Below, in pieces: positions 1 through 7,793 of a stretch of DNA of 12,913 nucleotides. The stretch comes from Actinomycetes bacterium (lineage in GTDB: Bacteria; Actinomycetota; Actinomycetes; Actinomycetales; Cellulomonadaceae), in assembly GCA_023438885.1 (NCBI GenBank), contig JAEXPS010000132.1, positions 1-12,913 of the forward strand. The letters run 5' to 3'. The translations under genes and the position numbers were made by a program. Under the pieces are notes generated by a model. That model did no database searches, had not been told where the DNA came from, and saw only the letters and a program-made list of their open reading frames with translations. Each line of letters opens with the position of its first letter. The first letter of the stretch is position 1.

Positions 1-1304
1 GCGAAGGACTCGTCGCGCGCGACGAGTCCGCCGTCCGTCAGCTCGCTGCCCAGCTGCTCGGAGACGGCCTCCGTCTCGGGCCCGGAGAAGCCCATGCAGA
101 TGAGCACGAGGTCGGCGGGGACGTCGCGCTCGGTGCCTGCGGTCGGCACCCGGCGGCCGTCGGGCCGGTACTCCGTGGTGGCCAGGCGCAGCCGCCGCAC
201 GTGCCCGGAGTCGTTGCCGTCCCCGCCGAGGAAGGCGACCGTCGAGGCGAGGTACGCGCGCTCGCCGCCCTCCTCGTGGGAGCTGGACACCTCGAACAGC
301 ACGGGGTCCGTAGGCCAGGGCTGACCCGGGGTGCGCGCGGCCGGAGGCCGCCGCCCGATCGCGAGAGTGGTCACCGACGCCGCACCCTGGCGCAGCGCGG
401 TGCCGACGCAGTCGGAGCCGGTGTCACCGCCGCCGATGACCACGACGTGCTTGCCCTCGGCGCTGATCTGGTTCGGCACCTCGCGGCCCTGCGCCGCCTC
501 GTTGGCCTGGTGCAGGAACTCCATCGCCGGGTGCACGCCCGCCAGCGCACGGCCCGGCAGGCGCAGCTCGCGCGGCACGGTGGCGCCGGTGGCGATCACC
601 ACCGCGTCGTAGCGCTCCCGCAGCTCGGGCCAGGTGACGTCGCGGCCGATCTCGATCCCCGCGCGGAAGCGCGTACCTTCGGCGGTCATCTGCGCCAGCC
701 GGCGGTCGATGTGGCGCTTCTCGAGCTTGAAGTCCGGCACGCCGTAGCGCAGCAGGCCGCCGATCGCGTCGTCGCGCTCGTACACGGCCACCGTGTGCCC
801 CGCGCGGGTCAGCTGCTGGGCGGCGGCGAGACCTGCCGGGCCCGAACCGACCACCGCCACGGTGTGCCCGGTGAGACGCTGCGGCACCTGCGGCGCGACG
901 TACCCTCGCTCGAAGGCCTCGTCGATGATCGAGACCTCGACGTTCTTGATCGTCACGGGCGGCTGGTTGATGCCCAGCACGCAGCTGGACTCGCAGGGCG
1001 CAGGGCAGATGCGCCCGGTGAACTCCGGGAAGTTGTTCGTCGCGTGCAGGCGCTCGATCGCGTCCGCCCACTGGCCGCGCCACACGAGGTCGTTCCACTC
1101 GGGGATCAGGTTCCCGAGCGGGCAGCCGTTGTGGCAGAACGGCACACCGCAGTCCATGCAGCGCCCCGCCTGGGCGACCAGGAAGGGCTGACCCTCCTGG
1201 AGCTGGGCGTGCACGTCCTTCCAGTCCTGGAGCCGCACGGGCACAGGACGGCTCGGCGGCAGCTCCCGGTGCCGCACCTTGAGGAATCCGCGCGGGTCAG
1301 CCAC
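1..1304 (-). CDS. gltD: Glutamate synthase [NADPH] small (beta) subunit, C-terminus cut by window edge
   Basis: GltD oxidises NADPH and passes electrons through FAD and Fe-S centres to GltB for glutamate synthesis. I translated 434 in-frame codons from a GTG at 1304, with no stop before the window edge. The family is about 480-490 residues, so roughly 50 C-terminal residues are missing. The N-terminal Fe-S region carries Cys49, 52, 57 and 61 (CMDCGVPFCHNGC) and Cys100, 104 and 108 (CPAPCESSC). The FAD-binding loop is VVGSGPAGLAAA at about 151-162. The NADPH-binding loop is VVIGGGDTGSDC at about 288-299. Near the edge, DLVLICMGFSGPE is the typical second FAD contact region. The GTG start overlaps the gltB stop by 8 bp, so the pair is probably translationally coupled and co-transcribed. 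The same Fe-S/FAD/NADPH architecture occurs in PreT- and AegA-like proteins, but the position directly after gltB settles the call. Confidence 0.96.
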   Translation of the reverse strand, partial: MADPRGFLKVRHRELPPSRPVPVRLQDWKDVHAQLQEGQPFLVAQAGRCMDCGVPFCHNGCPLGNLIPEWNDLVWRGQWADAIERLHATNNFPEFTGRICPAPCESSCVLGINQPPVTIKNVEVSIIDEAFERGYVAPQVPQRLTGHTVAVVGSGPAGLAAAQQLTRAGHTVAVYERDDAIGGLLRYGVPDFKLEKRHIDRRLAQMTAEGTRFRAGIEIGRDVTWPELRERYDAVVIATGATVPRELRLPGRALAGVHPAMEFLHQANEAAQGREVPNQISAEGKHVVVIGGGDTGSDCVGTALRQGAASVTTLAIGRRPPAARTPGQPWPTDPVLFEVSSSHEEGGERAYLASTVAFLGGDGNDSGHVRRLRLATTEYRPDGRRVPTAGTERDVPADLVLICMGFSGPETEAVSEQLGSELTDGGLVARDESF

Positions 1305-4300
1305 GGGCCGCCGCCAGGATCTCGTCCCACACGTCCGCGGCGTCCTGCCCGGTCGCCTCGACCTTGGCAAGGGCTTGGCGCACCCGGGCGAACTCCGTCG
1401 GGAGAAGCCGTGTGAACCGCGCTCGCGTGCCGGGCAGGTCGTCGAGCAGCTGGGCGGCGACGGGAGAGCCCGTCTCGTCACGGTGCGCCCGCAGCAGCCG
1501 CTCCACGAGCGCCCAGTCCTCGTCGGCCAGCGGGTCGAGCGCGAGGTCGCCGTGGGCCACGGCCTCGCGGTTGACCAGCTCGGGGTTGAGGTCGAGCACG
1601 TAGGCGGTGCCACCGGACATGCCGGCGCCGAAGTTGCGCCCGGTGCGGCCGAGCACCAGGACCGTGCCGCCGGTCATGTACTCGCAGCCGTGGTCGCCCA
1701 CTCCCTCGACGACGAGCGTCGCACCGGAGTTGCGCACGCCGAACCGCTCGCCGACTCCCCCGCGCAGGAACACCTCGCCGGCGGTGGCGCCGTAGCCGAT
1801 GACGTTCCCCGCGATGACGTTGAGCTGACCCGACAGCACGGACGCCCGGTCGGGGCGCACCGCGATGCGGCCGCCCGACAGGCCCTTGCCGAGGTAGTCG
1901 TTGGCGTCCCCGAACAGGCGCAGCGTCACGCCGCGCGGCAGGAACGCGCCGAACGACTGGCCGGCCGAGCCGGTCAGCGTCACGTCGATGGTGTCGTCGG
2001 GCAGACCGGTGCCGCCGTACCGCCGCGTCACCTCGTAGCCCAGCATGGTGCCGACGGTGCGGTTGACGTTGCGGACCGGCAGGTCGATGCGGACCGGCTC
2101 GCCGCGCTCCAGCGCGTCCGCGGCGAGGGCGATCAGCCGGTTGTCCAGGGCGCGCTCGAGACCGTGCTGCTGCGCGCGAGCGTGATGCAGCGTCGAGCCG
2201 GGCTTCGGCTCGGGTGCGGCGAGCACGGGCGAGAGGTCCAGCCCGGCGGCCTTCCAGTGCTCGACCGCCTGCCGCACGTCGAGCATCTCGACGTGCCCCA
2301 CCGCCTCCTCGAGCGTCCGGAAGCCCAACGCCGCCAGGTACTCGCGCACCTGCCGGGCGATGAACTCGAAGAAGGTCACCACGTACTCCGGCTTGCCGGA
2401 GAAGCGCGCGCGCAGCTCGGGGTTCTGCGTCGCGACCCCGACCGGGCAGGTGTCGAGGTGGCAGACGCGCATCATGACGCAGCCGGAGACCACCAGCGGT
2501 GCGGTGGCGAAGCCGAACTCCTCCGCACCGAGCAGGGCGCCGATCACCACGTCGCGGCCGGTCTTCAGCTGGCCGTCCACCTGGACCACCACGCGGTCGC
2601 GCAGGTCGTTGAGCACCAAGGTCTGCTGGGTCTCCGCCAGGCCAATCTCCCACGGCGTGCCGGCGTGCTTGAGGCTCGTCAGCGGGCTCGCGCCCGTGCC
2701 GCCGTCGTGTCCGGAGATCAGCACCACGTCCGCGTGTGCCTTGGCACACCCTGCGGCGACCGTGCCGACCCCGAACTCGCTGACGAGCTTGGTGTGGACG
2801 CGGGCCTTGGGGTTGGCGTTCTTCAGGTCGTGGATCAGCTGCTTGAGGTCCTCGATCGAGTAGATGTCGTGGTGCGGCGGCGGCGAGATCAGGCCGACGC
2901 CCGGCGTCGAGTGCCGGGTCTTCGCCACCCACGGGTACACCTTGGGTCCGGGCAGCTGGCCGCCCTCACCGGGCTTGGCACCCTGGGCCAGCTTGATCTG
3001 GAGGTCGTCGGCGTTGACCAGGTACTCGCTGGTCACACCGAACCGGCCGGAGGCCACCTGCTTGATGGCCGACCGGCGCGCCGGGTCGTGGAGCCGCTCG
3101 GGGTCCTCGCCGCCCTCCCCCGTGTTCGACCGGGCGCCGATCGCGTTCATCGCGCGGGCCAGCGTCTCGTGCGCCTCGGCGGAGATCGAGCCGTAGCTCA
3201 TCGCCCCGGTGCTGAAGCGCTTGACGATCGAGGAGACCGGCTCGACCTCGTCGAGCGGCACCGCGGGCCGCACGCCCTCGCGCAGCTCCAGCAGGCCCCG
3301 GAGCGTCATCAGCCGGTGGGACTGCTCGTCGACCCGGCGCGTGTACTGCTCGAAGACGTCGTAACGGCCGGTGCGGGTGGCGTGCTGGAGCCGGAACACC
3401 GTCTCGGGGTCGAACAGGTGCTCCTCGCCGCCGCGGCGCCACTGGTACTCGCCGCCGACCGCCAGGTGCTGGTGCGGCTGGCGGTTGCCGCTGGCCGGGT
3501 AGGCGTCGGCGTGGCGGGCGGCCACCTCGGCGGCGATGACGTCGAGACCGATGCCGTCCAGCCGGCTCGTCGTGCCCGTGAAGTAGCGCTCGACGAGCGC
3601 GTGCGACAGGCCGATCGCCTCGAACACCTGCGCGCCGCGGTACGAGGCCATCGTCGAGATGCCCATCTTGGACATCACCTTGAGCACGCCCTTGCCCAGC
3701 GCCTTGATGAGGTTGGCGACGGCCTTCTCCGGCGCCACCCCGGGCAGGTACCCGCGGCGGGCGAGGTCCTCGACCGTCTCCATCGCCAGGTACGGGTTGA
3801 CCGCTGCGGCGCCGTAGCCGATCAGCAGCGCGACGTGGTGCACCTCGCGCACGTCGCCCGCCTCCACGACCAGCGAGATCTGGGTCCGTGTGCGCCGACG
3901 CAGCGTGTGGTGGTGCACGGCCGAGAGCAGCAGCAGCGACGGGATCGGCGCCAGGTCCGCGTCGGAGTTGCGGTCGGAGAGCACCACGTGGGTCACGCCG
4001 GAGGCGATCGCGCGGTCCACCTCGTCGAAGATCTCCTCGAGCCGCGCCTCGAGCGCCTCGCCGCCGCCGTCCACCTTGTACAGCCCGCGGACGATCGCCG
4101 CGCGGAAGCCGAACCTCGGCGAGCGGTCGATGTGCACGATCTTCGCCAGCTGGTCGTTGTCCAGCACCGGGAACGGCAAGAACAGCTTGCGGGCGTGCTC
4201 CGGGCCGTCGGTCAACAGGTTTGGCTCGGGGCCGATCGCCCCGCCGATCGCCGTGACGAGCTCCTCGCGGATCGCGTCCAGCGGCGGGTTCGTCACCTGC

Positions 4301-5826
4301 GCGAACATCTGCGTGAAGTAGTCGAACAGCAGGCGCGGCCGGTCGGAGAGCACCGCCACCGGGGTGTCCGAGCCCATGGCGCCGAGCGGCTCCGCGCCCG
4401 AGGTGCCCATCGGCGCGAGGATGACCTTCAGCTCCTCCTCGGTGTACCCGAAGGTCCGCTGCCGCCGGCGCACCGAGGCCGACGAGTGCGCCACGTGCTC
4501 GCGCTCGGGAAGCTGCTCCAGGCGCACGGCGTTGTCCGCCAGCCACTGGGCGTACGGGCGCTGCGCCGCCAGGTCGGCCTTGATCACCTCGTCCTCGACG
4601 ATGCGGCCGCGCTGGGTGTCGACCAGCAGCATCTTCCCGGGCTCGAGCCTGCCCTTCGCGACGACGCTGGCGGGGTCGAGGTCGAGCACGCCCGCCTCGC
4701 TGGCGCACACGACGAGCCCGTCCTCGGTCACCCAGAACCGCCCGGGCCGCAGTCCGTTGCGGTCCTGAACGGCGCCGACGAGCGTGCCGTCGGTGAACGC
4801 CATCGCCGCCGGTCCGTCCCAGGGCTCCATCAGGGTCGAGTGGTACTCGTAGAACGCCCGCCGCGCGGGCTCCATCTGGGCGTGGTTCTCCCACGCCTCC
4901 GGGATCATCATGAGGATCGCGTGGGGCAGGGACCGGCCCGCGAGGTGCAGCAGCTCGAGCACCTCGTCGAACGTGCCGGAGTCCGAGCCGCCCGGGGTGC
5001 ACACCGGGAGCAGCGGGGTCAGGTCGCCCAGCAGGTCGGAGCTCATCCGGCCCTCGCGGGCCGCCACCCAGTTGCGGTTGCCGCGCACCGTGTTGATCTC
5101 GCCGTTGTGGGCCAGCAGCCGGAACGGCTGGGCGAGCGGCCACGACGGGAACGTGTTGGTGGAGAACCGCGAGTGCACCACCGCGATCTCCGTGCAGTAG
5201 CGCGGGTCGGAGAGGTCGGTGAAGAACGGCTCGAGCTGACCGGTGGTCAGCATCCCCTTGTAGGTCAAGGTGCGTGCCGAGAGGGAGGCGAAGTAGACGC
5301 CGACCTCCCGCTCCGCACGCCGGCGCAGCCGGAAGGTGCGCCGGTCGAGGTCGATCCCGGACAGCTCGCGCGAGGGGTCGGCGACGACGAGCTGGCGGAA
5401 CACCGGCATGCTCGCCCGCGCGGTGGGCCCGACGAGGTCGGCGGTCACGACGACGTCGCGCCAGGCCAGCACGTCGAGCTTCTCGTCCGCCGCGATCGCC
5501 TCGATGGCGCGGACGGCGCGTGCCTGTTCGTCGGCCTCCTGGGGCAGGAACGCCATCCCGATCGCGTAGGAGCCGGCAGGGGGCAGGTCGGCGTCCACGA
5601 CGTCGCGCAGGAACGCGTCGGGGATCTGCGTGAGGATCCCGGCCCCGTCGCCGCTGTTCTCCTCGGCGCCGACCGCGCCGCGATGGTCGAGGTTGAGCAG
5701 CGCCGTCAGGCCGGCGTCGACGATGTCGCGTCCGGGTGTGCCGCGCAGGGTCGCGACGAACGCGAACCCGCAGGAGTCCCGCTCGGCCGACGGGTCGTAC
5801 AACCCGGCCACGCGCGACCTCGACAT
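1297..5826 (-). CDS. gltB: Glutamate synthase [NADPH] large (alpha) subunit
   Basis: GltB hydrolyses glutamine in an N-terminal amidotransferase domain. Ammonia is channelled to an FMN/3Fe-4S centre, where 2-oxoglutarate becomes glutamate. With the start at 5826 the product is 1509 residues, normal for the family. The nucleophile is Cys19 in ERDSCGF, which implies removal of an 18-residue propeptide as in other GltB proteins. Amidotransferase motifs R220-FSTN and HNGEIN (about 240-245) follow. The FMN synthase domain lies at roughly 830-1190 and contains PGEGGQLPG, SPPPHHDIYSIEDL and SGHDGGTGASP. The 3Fe-4S cysteines are Cys1116, 1122 and 1127 (C-x5-C-x4-C). A C-terminal GXGXG beta-helix lies at about 1300-1430. 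The frame opens 26 codons further upstream (ATG at 5904), but no ribosome site precedes that codon. GGAGGG lies 8 bases before the ATG at 5826. gltD follows with an 8-bp overlap. Confidence 0.97.
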   Translation of the reverse strand: MSRSRVAGLYDPSAERDSCGFAFVATLRGTPGRDIVDAGLTALLNLDHRGAVGAEENSGDGAGILTQIPDAFLRDVVDADLPPAGSYAIGMAFLPQEADEQARAVRAIEAIAADEKLDVLAWRDVVVTADLVGPTARASMPVFRQLVVADPSRELSGIDLDRRTFRLRRRAEREVGVYFASLSARTLTYKGMLTTGQLEPFFTDLSDPRYCTEIAVVHSRFSTNTFPSWPLAQPFRLLAHNGEINTVRGNRNWVAAREGRMSSDLLGDLTPLLPVCTPGGSDSGTFDEVLELLHLAGRSLPHAILMMIPEAWENHAQMEPARRAFYEYHSTLMEPWDGPAAMAFTDGTLVGAVQDRNGLRPGRFWVTEDGLVVCASEAGVLDLDPASVVAKGRLEPGKMLLVDTQRGRIVEDEVIKADLAAQRPYAQWLADNAVRLEQLPEREHVAHSSASVRRRQRTFGYTEEELKVILAPMGTSGAEPLGAMGSDTPVAVLSDRPRLLFDYFTQMFAQVTNPPLDAIREELVTAIGGAIGPEPNLLTDGPEHARKLFLPFPVLDNDQLAKIVHIDRSPRFGFRAAIVRGLYKVDGGGEALEARLEEIFDEVDRAIASGVTHVVLSDRNSDADLAPIPSLLLLSAVHHHTLRRRTRTQISLVVEAGDVREVHHVALLIGYGAAAVNPYLAMETVEDLARRGYLPGVAPEKAVANLIKALGKGVLKVMSKMGISTMASYRGAQVFEAIGLSHALVERYFTGTTSRLDGIGLDVIAAEVAARHADAYPASGNRQPHQHLAVGGEYQWRRGGEEHLFDPETVFRLQHATRTGRYDVFEQYTRRVDEQSHRLMTLRGLLELREGVRPAVPLDEVEPVSSIVKRFSTGAMSYGSISAEAHETLARAMNAIGARSNTGEGGEDPERLHDPARRSAIKQVASGRFGVTSEYLVNADDLQIKLAQGAKPGEGGQLPGPKVYPWVAKTRHSTPGVGLISPPPHHDIYSIEDLKQLIHDLKNANPKARVHTKLVSEFGVGTVAAGCAKAHADVVLISGHDGGTGASPLTSLKHAGTPWEIGLAETQQTLVLNDLRDRVVVQVDGQLKTGRDVVIGALLGAEEFGFATAPLVVSGCVMMRVCHLDTCPVGVATQNPELRARFSGKPEYVVTFFEFIARQVREYLAALGFRTLEEAVGHVEMLDVRQAVEHWKAAGLDLSPVLAAPEPKPGSTLHHARAQQHGLERALDNRLIALAADALERGEPVRIDLPVRNVNRTVGTMLGYEVTRRYGGTGLPDDTIDVTLTGSAGQSFGAFLPRGVTLRLFGDANDYLGKGLSGGRIAVRPDRASVLSGQLNVIAGNVIGYGATAGEVFLRGGVGERFGVRNSGATLVVEGVGDHGCEYMTGGTVLVLGRTGRNFGAGMSGGTAYVLDLNPELVNREAVAHGDLALDPLADEDWALVERLLRAHRDETGSPVAAQLLDDLPGTRARFTRLLPTEFARVRQALAKVEATGQDAADVWDEILAAARG

Positions 5827-5834
5827 CTGCACCG

Positions 5835-5840
5835 CCCTCC
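5835..5840 (-). promoter_or_regulatory. Ribosome binding site of gltB
   Basis: On the minus strand GGAGGG (within GGAGGGCGG) lies 8 bases before the ATG at 5826. It decides the start, because the in-frame ATG at 5904 has no purine-rich element before it. The chosen start also leaves an 18-residue propeptide before the catalytic Cys, as expected for GltB. Confidence 0.75.
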
Positions 5841-5842
5841 GT

Positions 5843-5860
5843 GCGCCCGTCGAAGGGCGC
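5843..5860 (-). repeat. Hairpin in the gltB 5' leader, just upstream of the ribosome site
   Basis: GCGCCC and GGGCGC form a perfect 6-bp stem with a 6-base loop. The structure ends only two bases before the gltB Shine-Dalgarno element. It could affect ribosome access. Short GC stems are common by chance in such DNA, so function is inferred only from placement. Confidence 0.35.
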
Positions 5861-5866
5861 GCCTGT

Positions 5867-5886
5867 CCAACATGGGTGAGTGTTGG
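5867..5886. repeat. Inverted repeat CCAACA-N8-TGTTGG before gltB (possible operator)
   Basis: Two perfect 6-base arms, CCAACA (5867-5872) and TGTTGG (5881-5886), are separated by 8 bp. The symmetry continues outward: GTCCAACA on the left matches TGTTGGGAC on the right apart from one extra G. It lies between the candidate -10 element and the gltB start. The arm length and spacing resemble a dimeric regulator's operator. It does not match the GlnR (GTnAC-n6-GnAAC) or AmtR patterns I know. Confidence 0.35.
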
Positions 5887-5914
5887 GACGACGTCGGCCC
5901 GCATGCGTCAGGCG

Positions 5915-5943
5915 ACACTACCCCGCGCTCGGGGTGCGTCGCA
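5915..5943 (-). promoter_or_regulatory. Candidate gltBD promoter (weak)
   Basis: On the minus strand TAGTGT (5920-5915) fits the actinobacterial -10 pattern TAnnnT. With a 17-bp spacer the -35 slot reads TGCGAC, a poor match to TTGACA. A transcript from here would carry a leader of about 80 bases before the gltB ATG. The 282-bp gap after lgt makes some promoter in this region likely, but this exact assignment is tentative. Confidence 0.3.
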
Positions 5944-5945
5944 CC
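5933..5945. repeat. 13-bp perfect dyad GGTGCGTCGCACC over the putative -35 region
   Basis: GGTGCG and CGCACC flank a single central T, giving perfect symmetry over 13 bp. The dyad covers the -35 slot of the candidate gltB promoter (5938-5943), where a bound regulator could block or recruit polymerase. A short GC palindrome by chance is the alternative. Confidence 0.35.
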
Positions 5946-6046
5946 GGCCCCCGCCGCCCGCCTTCCGCGGTGTCGAACCGCGTGCGCGGGCGCCTGACTC
6001 GACCTGCGCCGCCGGTGAGGCTTGCAGGAGGGCCGTGCCGCACCGG

Positions 6047-6069
6047 TGGTGGCGGGCGACCAGCCACCA
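6047..6069 (-). repeat. 7-bp stem, 9-base loop hairpin downstream of lgt
   Basis: TGGTGGC (6047-6053) and GCCACCA (6063-6069) are exact inverted repeats. The hairpin is about 40 bases past the lgt stop and could slow or end the trp-lgt transcript. No U-tract follows on the minus strand, so it is not a canonical intrinsic terminator. Confidence 0.3.
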
Positions 6070-6094
6070 TGAACGGTACCAGCGCCCGAAGGCC

Positions 6095-6109
6095 AGGCCT
6101 CGCAGGCCT
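6095..6109 (-). repeat. Hairpin AGGCCT-GCG-AGGCCT touching the lgt stop codon
   Basis: Two copies of the self-complementary AGGCCT flank a 3-base loop, and the first base of the stem is the last base of the lgt TGA. It could act in 3'-end protection or weak termination. There is no T-rich run after it. Confidence 0.3.
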
Positions 6110-6975
6110 CAGGCCGCACTCTGCCCAGCGGGCTCCTGCGGCCGCGGCTCCAGGAGCAGGGTCTCGTCGCGGCCCGGGTGGCGGTGCCCGACGACGACGA
6201 ACGCCACGAGCGCCCCGAGACCGACGACGATCGCGGTCCACACGTTGAGCCGCACCCCGAAGATCTGGTTCGCGGTGTCGATGCGCACCATCTCGATCCA
6301 GACGCGGCCGAGGCAGTACAGCGAGACGTACAGCCAGAACACCCGTCCGTGACCGAGCCGGAACCGCCGGTCGGCCCAGATCAGCACGCCGGCCGCGGCG
6401 AGGTTCCACAGCAGCTCGTAGAGGAACGTCGGGTGGAACAGCGTGCCGGGCGCGACGCCCGGCGGCAGGTTGGCCTCGTCGATCCGAAGACCCCACGGCA
6501 GCGTGGTGGGCCTGCCGAACAGCTCCTGGTTGAACCAGTTGCCCAGCCGACCGACCGCCTGCGCGACGAGCAGCCCGGGCGCGAGTGCGTCGGCGAACGG
6601 TGCCAGCCGGATACCGGCCCGCCGGCACCCGATCCACGCCCCGACGGCGCCGAACGCGATGGCGCCCCAGATGCCGAGGCCTCCCTCCCAGATGTACAGC
6701 GCCTCGACCGGGTTGCGTCCCTCGCCGAAGTACAGCTGGTTGTCGGTGATCACGTGGTAGAGGCGGCCACCGACGATCCCGAACGGGACCGCCCAGTACG
6801 TGACCTCCAGGACCTTGTCCGGGTCGCCGCCCCGATCCGCCCAGCGCTTCTTGGCGATGAGGTAGGCCAGCACGATGCCGACGAGGATGAAGAACGCGTA
6901 GGCCCGCAACGGAACGTCGCCGAGGTACCACGTGCCCCGCGACGGGCTCGGGATCGCCGCCAGCAGACCGTTCAT
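6109..6975 (-). CDS. lgt: Prolipoprotein diacylglyceryl transferase (Lgt)
   Basis: Lgt moves a diacylglyceryl group from phosphatidylglycerol to the lipobox cysteine of preprolipoproteins in the cytoplasmic membrane. The product has 288 residues and about seven hydrophobic segments, normal for the family. Diagnostic residues are His74 in RLYHV, the Lgt signature GRLGNWFNQE (142-151, with Arg143, Asn146, Asn149 and Glu151), HPTFLYE at 181-187, and Glu228/Arg231 in EMVRIDTA. The C-terminal tail is short and polar, unlike the long extensions of some mycobacterial Lgt proteins. The ATG at 6975 shares four bases (ATGA) with the trpA stop, and GAGGAG lies about 9 bases upstream. A longer in-frame opening to 7275 lies inside trpA and is not used. 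Placement directly after trpA is a layout I know from many actinobacteria. Confidence 0.96.
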   Translation of the reverse strand: MNGLLAAIPSPSRGTWYLGDVPLRAYAFFILVGIVLAYLIAKKRWADRGGDPDKVLEVTYWAVPFGIVGGRLYHVITDNQLYFGEGRNPVEALYIWEGGLGIWGAIAFGAVGAWIGCRRAGIRLAPFADALAPGLLVAQAVGRLGNWFNQELFGRPTTLPWGLRIDEANLPPGVAPGTLFHPTFLYELLWNLAAAGVLIWADRRFRLGHGRVFWLYVSLYCLGRVWIEMVRIDTANQIFGVRLNVWTAIVVGLGALVAFVVVGHRHPGRDETLLLEPRPQEPAGQSAA

Positions 6976-7793
6976 CGGCGCGCGCTCCTCACTCCCTCGG
7001 CCAGGCCTGCGGCCACCGCCGCCACGGCACGGGTGCCGGCGGCCTCGTCGTCCGCCTCGAGCAGCGCCCGGACGAGCGCGGACCCGACGATCACGCCATC
7101 CGCGTACGCGCCCACCTGGGCCGCCTGCTCGGGGCGAGAGACGCCGAGCCCGACGCAGACGCGCCGCGCACCGGCCGCGCGGGTGTCCGCCACCAGGCGC
7201 TCGGCCCGGGGCCCCACGGTCGCCCGCTCCCCCGTGACGCCCATCGTCGAGGCGGCGTAGACGAACCCGCGGCACGCGGCCGCGGTCGCGGCCAGCCGCT
7301 CGGGAGTCGAGCTGGGGGCGACGAGGAACACCCGGTCCAGCCCGTGCGCGTTCGAGGCCGCGATCCAGTCGGCTGCCTCGTCGGGGATCAGGTCCGGCGT
7401 GATCAGGCCAGCGCCGCCCGCGGCGGCGAGGTCACGCGCGTAGGCCTCGACCCCGTAGTGGAGCACCAGGTTCCAGTAGGTCATCACCAGCACCGGCGCG
7501 CCACGACCGGCGACCTGCTCGACGACGCGCAGCGTGTCGCGCACCCGAGCCCCCCGCTCCAGCGCGGCCTCGGCCGCCCGCTGGATCACCGGCCCGTCCA
7601 TCACCGGGTCCGTGTACGGCATGCCCAGCTCCACGATGTCGACGCCCGCGTCGACGATGGCACGCACGGCATCCGCGCTGGCCGGCACGCTCGGGTAGCC
7701 GACGGGCAGGTAGCCGACGAGCGCCGGCCGCCCCTCACCGTCGACGAGCTGGTCGAGCCGCGCCCCGACCTGCGACGCCACGGTGGTGGTCAC
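6972..7793 (-). CDS. trpA: Tryptophan synthase alpha subunit
   Basis: TrpA cleaves indole-3-glycerol phosphate to indole and glyceraldehyde-3-phosphate, and indole is channelled to TrpB. From the GTG at 7793 the TIM-barrel product is 273 residues, a usual length. The catalytic acids are present: Glu55 in VELGMPY and Asp66 in VMDGP, spaced as Glu49/Asp60 of the Salmonella enzyme. Phosphate-binding loops appear as GVTG (185-188), VGLGVS (about 214-219) and VIVGSA (about 234-239). The start is fixed by a GTGA overlap with the trpB stop, since the upstream open frame lies within trpB. The lgt start overlaps the trpA stop in the same way. Translational coupling to trpB suits a 1:1 alpha-beta complex. 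Confidence 0.97.
   Translation of the reverse strand: MTTTVASQVGARLDQLVDGEGRPALVGYLPVGYPSVPASADAVRAIVDAGVDIVELGMPYTDPVMDGPVIQRAAEAALERGARVRDTLRVVEQVAGRGAPVLVMTYWNLVLHYGVEAYARDLAAAGGAGLITPDLIPDEAADWIAASNAHGLDRVFLVAPSSTPERLAATAAACRGFVYAASTMGVTGERATVGPRAERLVADTRAAGARRVCVGLGVSRPEQAAQVGAYADGVIVGSALVRALLEADDEAAGTRAVAAVAAGLAEGVRSARR

Noticed and set aside
5966..5982. T-arm-like hairpin (5-bp stem CGCGG/CCGCG, loop TTCGACA) on the minus strand, hinting at a tRNA
   Set aside because: The following GAAGGCG would need a CGCCTTC partner upstream for an acceptor stem, and I find none. No D-arm or anticodon arm is visible either.
1279..5997. A 1572-codon open frame on the plus strand, antisense to gltB
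   Set aside because: GC-rich third codon positions of gltB suppress stops on the opposite strand. The translation is low-complexity (Arg/His/Val/Gln-rich) with no recognisable domain, while the minus strand encodes a fully conserved GltB.
6047..6109. Intrinsic terminator after lgt
   Set aside because: Hairpins exist, but neither is followed by a T-rich run on the minus strand, so I list them only as inverted repeats.
6178..7260. Long plus-strand open frame antisense to lgt and trpA
   Set aside because: Composition-driven shadow frame with no recognisable domain and no ribosome site; both minus-strand genes are intact and conserved.
6976..7275. N-terminal extension of lgt by 100 codons
   Set aside because: The extension lies entirely inside trpA in another frame and is Arg/Gly-rich noise. 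The ATG at 6975 has a ribosome site and an ATGA overlap.
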